Assembly: GCA_002778785.1 (NCBI GenBank)
Contig: PEZS01000016.1
Span: forward strand, 241,106 to 305,105
Reading direction: 5' to 3'
DNA: 64,000 nt
Source: Bdellovibrionales bacterium CG10_big_fil_rev_8_21_14_0_10_45_34
Lineage (GTDB): Bacteria > Bdellovibrionota > Bdellovibrionia > Bdellovibrionales > 1-14-0-10-45-34
Below, one piece after another: positions 60,568 through 64,000 of this stretch; the first letter of the stretch is position 1, and the number at the start of each line of letters is the position of its first letter. The notes beneath the pieces are model-generated. The model did not search any database and had not been told where the DNA came from. It saw only the letters and a program-made list of their open reading frames with translations. The position numbers and the translations under genes were made by a program.

Positions 60568-60603
60568 CGAAGGCCGCCGGTTTGAGCCCGGTCACCCGCT
60601 CCA
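60557..60603 (+). pseudogene. 3' half of the host tRNA-Gly(GCC)
   Basis: It comprises loop TTGCCAA (60559-60565), stem GGCGA, T-arm GCCGG/CCGGT, acceptor CACCCGC, discriminator T and CCA (60601-60603). Joined to 39800-39839 it forms a 76-nt tRNA with perfect acceptor (GCGGGTG/CACCCGC) and anticodon stems (TCGCC/GGCGA). It has no promoter here. Confidence 0.9.
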
Positions 60604-60741
60604 ATTTACCAATAATTGAAATATGTCGCGTGGATGGGGGCATCTAATAATCCGCTAACCCATCGGAACTCTTTTGTTTTATGAATTGACACGCCAGAAA
60701 AAAGTACCTGCCTAGAAGGCTCTGTGGCAGGTTGTGTAGCT

Positions 60742-61728
60742 ATGAAAATAGCTCTTTTCCATGATAGTGTGTTACCTCCCAAAAACTATGGTGGCATTGA
60801 AAGAATAGTTGTTTCGTTGGCCCGAGAGTACACACGCCTTGGACACGAAGTGTTGCTCGTTTGCCGTGAAGGTAGCCAAATAAAAGACTACGAAACAATG
60901 ACTGTTCCCGCCGGCACGGAGCCACAAGAGCTCCCCACGGGAATTGACTTTTATCATAGTCATCAGCCTCTTCTAAAAAAACCTAAAACACCTTTTTTGG
61001 TTACGATTCACGGAAACGGTCACCCCCATGAAAAATACTTTGCTAACACAAATTTTTTGAGCGCGAGTCATGCCCGCAACCATAACGCCAGATTCTTCGT
61101 TTATAATGGTGTCGACCCAGATAGGTATCCTTTTACCGAAAAGAAACAAGATTACTTCGTGTTTTTAGCCCGAACAACTTGGCGTGTGAAGAACGTCAAA
61201 ACTGCTATTGCATGGGCTAATGATTTAGGCGTCAAGCTTGAGATCATGGGCGGCAGTGGAATCTCGAGACTCAACATTCACTACAACGGACTTGTTGATG
61301 AAGATCAAAAATTAAAACTACTTGCGGGAGCTCGAGCACTGATTTATCCGACGAACTGGGATGAGCCATGCGCCGCAGCTCCGCTAGAAGCGCTAGCTTG
61401 TGGAACGCCGGTCATTTCGACCGCCAATGGGTGTATGCCAGAGCTCCTACGAGACAACACGGGGGTGGTCTGCCACAACTACGACGAACTCATGTCTGCC
61501 GCAGAAGAAGTCTCAAAAATCTCCCCGCTCTCTTGCCGTAAATCGATTGAGAATTATTTTAGTCTTAAGAGGATGGCGCAAGATTACTTAAAGTTATTTG
61601 AGAAAATTCTCAATGAAGGCGAACTAGATCAGAAGCCAAAATACAAATTTAGTAAAAACTCCGCTAAAGCGCTATTTAAGCCAACCCTTTGGAACCGTAT
61701 CCAATACGGTTTTACTGGCAAGATATAA
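60742..61728 (+). CDS. Glycosyltransferase, GT4 family
   Basis: A 328-residue GT-B glycosyltransferase. The N-terminal MKIALFHDSVLPPKNYGGIERIV holds the acceptor-side GGIER motif, and the donor-side motif is EALACGTPVISTANGCMPELL. FVFLARTTWRVKNVKTAI is the usual link between domains. It probably transfers a sugar in surface glycan synthesis. The ATG at 60742 matches the family start. It is the first chromosomal gene past the element. Confidence 0.85.
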   Translation: MKIALFHDSVLPPKNYGGIERIVVSLAREYTRLGHEVLLVCREGSQIKDYETMTVPAGTEPQELPTGIDFYHSHQPLLKKPKTPFLVTIHGNGHPHEKYFANTNFLSASHARNHNARFFVYNGVDPDRYPFTEKKQDYFVFLARTTWRVKNVKTAIAWANDLGVKLEIMGGSGISRLNIHYNGLVDEDQKLKLLAGARALIYPTNWDEPCAAAPLEALACGTPVISTANGCMPELLRDNTGVVCHNYDELMSAAEEVSKISPLSCRKSIENYFSLKRMAQDYLKLFEKILNEGELDQKPKYKFSKNSAKALFKPTLWNRIQYGFTGKI

Positions 61729-61790
61729 ATCGAAAAGCAGACAAAGGGCTCCGAAACTACCTCATTTCGGTGGACACATTGCTTTAACAG

Positions 61791-62087
61791 CTATTGAACT
61801 AGAGTCGCCTTGGTACCCTCTTTAACTTTATAACCGGCGCTTTCGATAGCTTTTGCCACCGCAATCTCATCAAAAGCCGCACTCGCTTTATGGGTTACAA
61901 TGGCCGTATTTGTTTTATAGTCAGCCTTAACCGATTCGACAAATTCAAGTTCAGAGACTTTTTTCTCAATATTTGAAGAGCAACCGCCGCAGGTCATCCC
62001 TTCAACCTCGAATTTGTAGGTTTGGCCCGCCTGGCCGGGCGCCGAGACGCCAAAGCACATTAACAAAAAGAAAAAAAGCTTCCTCAT
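61791..62087 (-). CDS. Exported heavy-metal-associated (HMA) domain protein
   Basis: A 98-residue protein with a signal peptide (MRKLFFFLLMCFGVSAPGQA) and one HMA fold. The metal motif GMTCGGCSSNIEKKV (about 30-44) has the CxxC pair, and AVAKAIESAGYKV closes the fold. It should bind copper or zinc in the periplasm. It could deliver copper, for example to the cbb3 oxidase, but it is 40 kb away from those genes here. Confidence 0.85.
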   Translation of the reverse strand: MRKLFFFLLMCFGVSAPGQAGQTYKFEVEGMTCGGCSSNIEKKVSELEFVESVKADYKTNTAIVTHKASAAFDEIAVAKAIESAGYKVKEGTKATLVQ

Positions 62088-62382
62088 TCTATCGCCCTCA
62101 AATTGATTAAGTGTGACTGATTACTTGTAGGCTACTAAGTTAAACTCAAACTGCACCGAAATCAACGAAGCACAATCCTCAAAAGTTCATCCCCTGAGCT
62201 TTGATTAAGTGGACTAAGTAAAACTCTAACACCGAGATCGACAGGGCGTAGTCCTCAATAAATACAAGAATTCGAGCTTTGCGATTGCAGCCACTACATA
62301 AGGCGAGAATAAGATGATGCAGCGTCCCCAATTCACGTAGGGGTACTTCTGTCGTATGAGTTTCGCTAAGCTCCTACCTATT
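62088..62382. other. Intergenic region, nothing clear
   Basis: It lies between the divergent HMA gene and the luciferase-like gene. Two similar segments occur (TAAGTTAAACTC..ACCGAAATCAACG near 62140 and TAAGTAAAACTC..ACCGAGATCGACAG near 62215), a possible degenerate 73-bp duplication. No promoter assigned. Confidence 0.35.
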
Positions 62383-63606
62383 ATGAAACATCACATCTTT
62401 TTTTCTATATCCCAGACGCCTGTCGGTGGAGTTCTGCCCCCTGAAAATGAGATGTGGAATAACTTTTTCAGTCAAGTTATTGAAGCCGATAAACTGGGCT
62501 TTGAATCTGCCTGGATAGCGGAGGCTCATCTTTCTAGTGAGGTTCAGAAACAAAATAAGAACCCAGTTATACCCCATTGGCAAGGTGAGGTGGGGCTTAA
62601 CACGGATATCTTCCAGCTTGCCCGAGAGGTGTTTGCCCGCACAGAAAGAATCGAAGTTGGCTCGGCCATTTTAAATCTACTTTGTAACGGTGGACCAGTT
62701 GCACACGCTGAAAGATTGGCAACTTTTTTATCTCTTCATGGTTTGAACCCAAACGAAAAACGCAAACTGAATCTTGGGTTCGCAGCAGGTCGGTTCGATT
62801 TTAATAGCCGAGCCACCGGAGTTGTACCGAGAAATGGTCTAGAAGAAAGTTTTTGGCCCATCTACAAGAACAAGTTTTTTGAAGAAGCTACTGAAGTTTT
62901 CTTAAGGCTGTTTCAGGGGGAGACATTGTCCAGTCAAGACATCCCCCAACGAGTTATTACAAAAGACGATTTTTTGTCTGAAGGTGATTGGCAATCGTTT
63001 CGAATTTCAAATCCGCTCATTAGCGAGACTCATCAAGTAGAAAGAAGATGGGATTTTGAAAAGATTCAGATTGTGCCCAAGTCTTATCGGCGAGAGCTGT
63101 GCCAGCTCTATATTGGCACCCACAATCCACGACTTCAAACCTGGGCCAATGAGTTTGCCCCGGTACGCGTTTTTAATCTTTCTATCACTCAGCCAGAAAT
63201 CATCGATCAAACTCATGAACGAATGTTAAAGTCTTACAACCAAAACGGTGGCCCATGGCTTCGCGAATACATGCCAAGAACCACGTTCGTATTCGTACAC
63301 GCAGATAAAAAACTAACAGACAAACAAAATTCAGCAAGGGCTCACGAAAAGGCCGAGCTTGCCTTGAATGAGTATTGGAAAGCCCTCGAAGGGACAATCA
63401 ACTCCAACAAAGTGAAGTCTGCAGCAACAAATGCCCTAGTTGGTAATCCTCAAGAAGTTGCAAATCAGATATTAACGAGATTTCATCCATCTGATACCTT
63501 AATGTTATGGTTTGATTTTTTCAATCACGATTGTAGCGACGTCATTGAGATGATGGATGTTTATCAAAATCAAATTAGGCCCATGGTCGAAAGCAAGAAT
63601 AGGTGA
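62383..63606 (+). CDS. Luciferase-like (LLM class) flavin-dependent oxidoreductase
   Basis: A 407-residue protein of the bacterial luciferase superfamily. The N-terminal FESAWIAEAHL, EVGSAILNLLCNGGPVAHAERLATF and KLNLGFAAGRFDF are typical FMN-binding barrel strands (W-x-A-E-H and G-x-x-x-G elements). A long insertion follows at about 190-260. It would use reduced flavin and O2, or F420-like chemistry. The start may be at 62356 or 62383; the latter begins the conserved region. The substrate is unknown. Confidence 0.8.
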   Translation: MKHHIFFSISQTPVGGVLPPENEMWNNFFSQVIEADKLGFESAWIAEAHLSSEVQKQNKNPVIPHWQGEVGLNTDIFQLAREVFARTERIEVGSAILNLLCNGGPVAHAERLATFLSLHGLNPNEKRKLNLGFAAGRFDFNSRATGVVPRNGLEESFWPIYKNKFFEEATEVFLRLFQGETLSSQDIPQRVITKDDFLSEGDWQSFRISNPLISETHQVERRWDFEKIQIVPKSYRRELCQLYIGTHNPRLQTWANEFAPVRVFNLSITQPEIIDQTHERMLKSYNQNGGPWLREYMPRTTFVFVHADKKLTDKQNSARAHEKAELALNEYWKALEGTINSNKVKSAATNALVGNPQEVANQILTRFHPSDTLMLWFDFFNHDCSDVIEMMDVYQNQIRPMVESKNR

Positions 63607-63611
63607 ATGTT

Positions 63612-64000
63612 GTGCCCAAATTACTAGTTACGCGAAATGGTGTAAAAGAGTGCGAAATAGAATATTCTGTACATTGGTACGCTAAGACTCGTAGAGGAGA
63701 GATATCGTCTACTAACTCACACAGAGAAGACCCAGTCGTATACGGTAGAAGTACTTTTAAACCACTTATGATTAAAGCTTTGGTTGAAGATCTCGAGGAT
63801 CTTTCAATTGCACAAAAAGCAATCTGCGTTTCAAGTCATTCGGGAGATCGCGAGCATCTACAGTGTGCTCAGTCGGTACTTCCACATTCACTATGGGACC
63901 ACTTAAACACTCCCCCAAGCTTGCCACTTAAGCCCATCGTTCAAAAGCCCATTCGCCCAACAAAATGGTTTCATCCCTGCAGTGGCCAACACTCAGGCCT
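63612..64000 (+). CDS. Asparaginase II-like protein (partial, cut by window end)
   Basis: A GTG at 63612, with AGGTG just upstream, opens a frame of 129 codons to the window edge. STFKPLMIKALV, VSSHSGDREHLQCA and FHPCSGQHSG correspond to the SxxKPxQ, SHSGE-H and CSGKH motifs of the L-asparaginase II family (PF06089-type). It begins 5 bp after the luciferase-like gene, so they may be co-transcribed. The C-terminal part is missing. Confidence 0.7.
   Translation, partial: MPKLLVTRNGVKECEIEYSVHWYAKTRRGEISSTNSHREDPVVYGRSTFKPLMIKALVEDLEDLSIAQKAICVSSHSGDREHLQCAQSVLPHSLWDHLNTPPSLPLKPIVQKPIRPTKWFHPCSGQHSG

Overview
The window looks like a chromosomal segment of a Gram-negative, aerobic, predator-like bacterium, most probably a Bdellovibrio relative (Bdellovibrionota). 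This assignment is inference. It rests on the style of the proteins: a fused CcoN-CcoO cbb3 oxidase, a CarD regulator with a basic tail, many small secreted proteins and lipoproteins, and periplasmic zeta-toxin-like proteins.

Positions 1-39,799 are ordinary chromosome. They carry a 2-oxoglutarate dehydrogenase operon (sucA-sucB-lpdA, 1.5-7.1 kb); an HTH/AbiEii-type toxin-antitoxin-like pair (7.2-8.4 kb); a beta-CASP metallo-hydrolase; an FNR-like regulator and a CBS protein divergent from a cbb3 oxidase locus (ccoI-ccoS-ccoNO-ccoQ-ccoP-ccoG, 12.9-20.1 kb) with an FNR-type box between them; a broken methyltransferase (20.8-22.0 kb); DNA repair and translation genes (uvrC, uvrB, cysS, gltX); carD and recG; an HD-GYP protein; and a lipid and central-metabolism stretch (phasin-like, SRPBCC, glpX, PilZ, pgsA).

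Positions 39,829-60,567 are an integrative element of about 20.7 kb inserted in the anticodon loop of a tRNA-Gly(GCC) gene. The host tRNA is cut in two: the 5' half, with its promoter, is at 39,800 and the 3' half is at 60,557-60,603. The two halves rejoin into a perfect 76-nt cloverleaf. The element does not rebuild the host gene at its junction. Instead it carries a complete, sequence-divergent tRNA-Gly(GCC) 141 bp inside its left end, downstream of the stranded host promoter. The reconstructed element attachment site is a perfect 35-bp palindrome, and the host site is the palindromic anticodon stem-loop.

The cargo is a tyrosine recombinase; an AbiEi/AbiEii system with a clear inverted-repeat operator; two large exported paralogous proteins (one with a zeta-toxin kinase domain, one with a DUF1152-like domain); several small winged-helix, membrane and lipoprotein genes; and a minus-strand block with a 599-aa protein of unknown function, a fused cytosine-C5 plus adenine-N6 DNA methyltransferase, and three small acidic proteins. 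I recognise no relaxase, conjugation apparatus or restriction endonuclease. Several short motifs recur only in the element's intergenic regions and probably mark its own regulon.

Positions 60,604-64,000 return to chromosome: a glycosyltransferase, an exported heavy-metal-associated domain protein, a luciferase-like oxidoreductase and the start of an asparaginase II-like gene cut by the window end.
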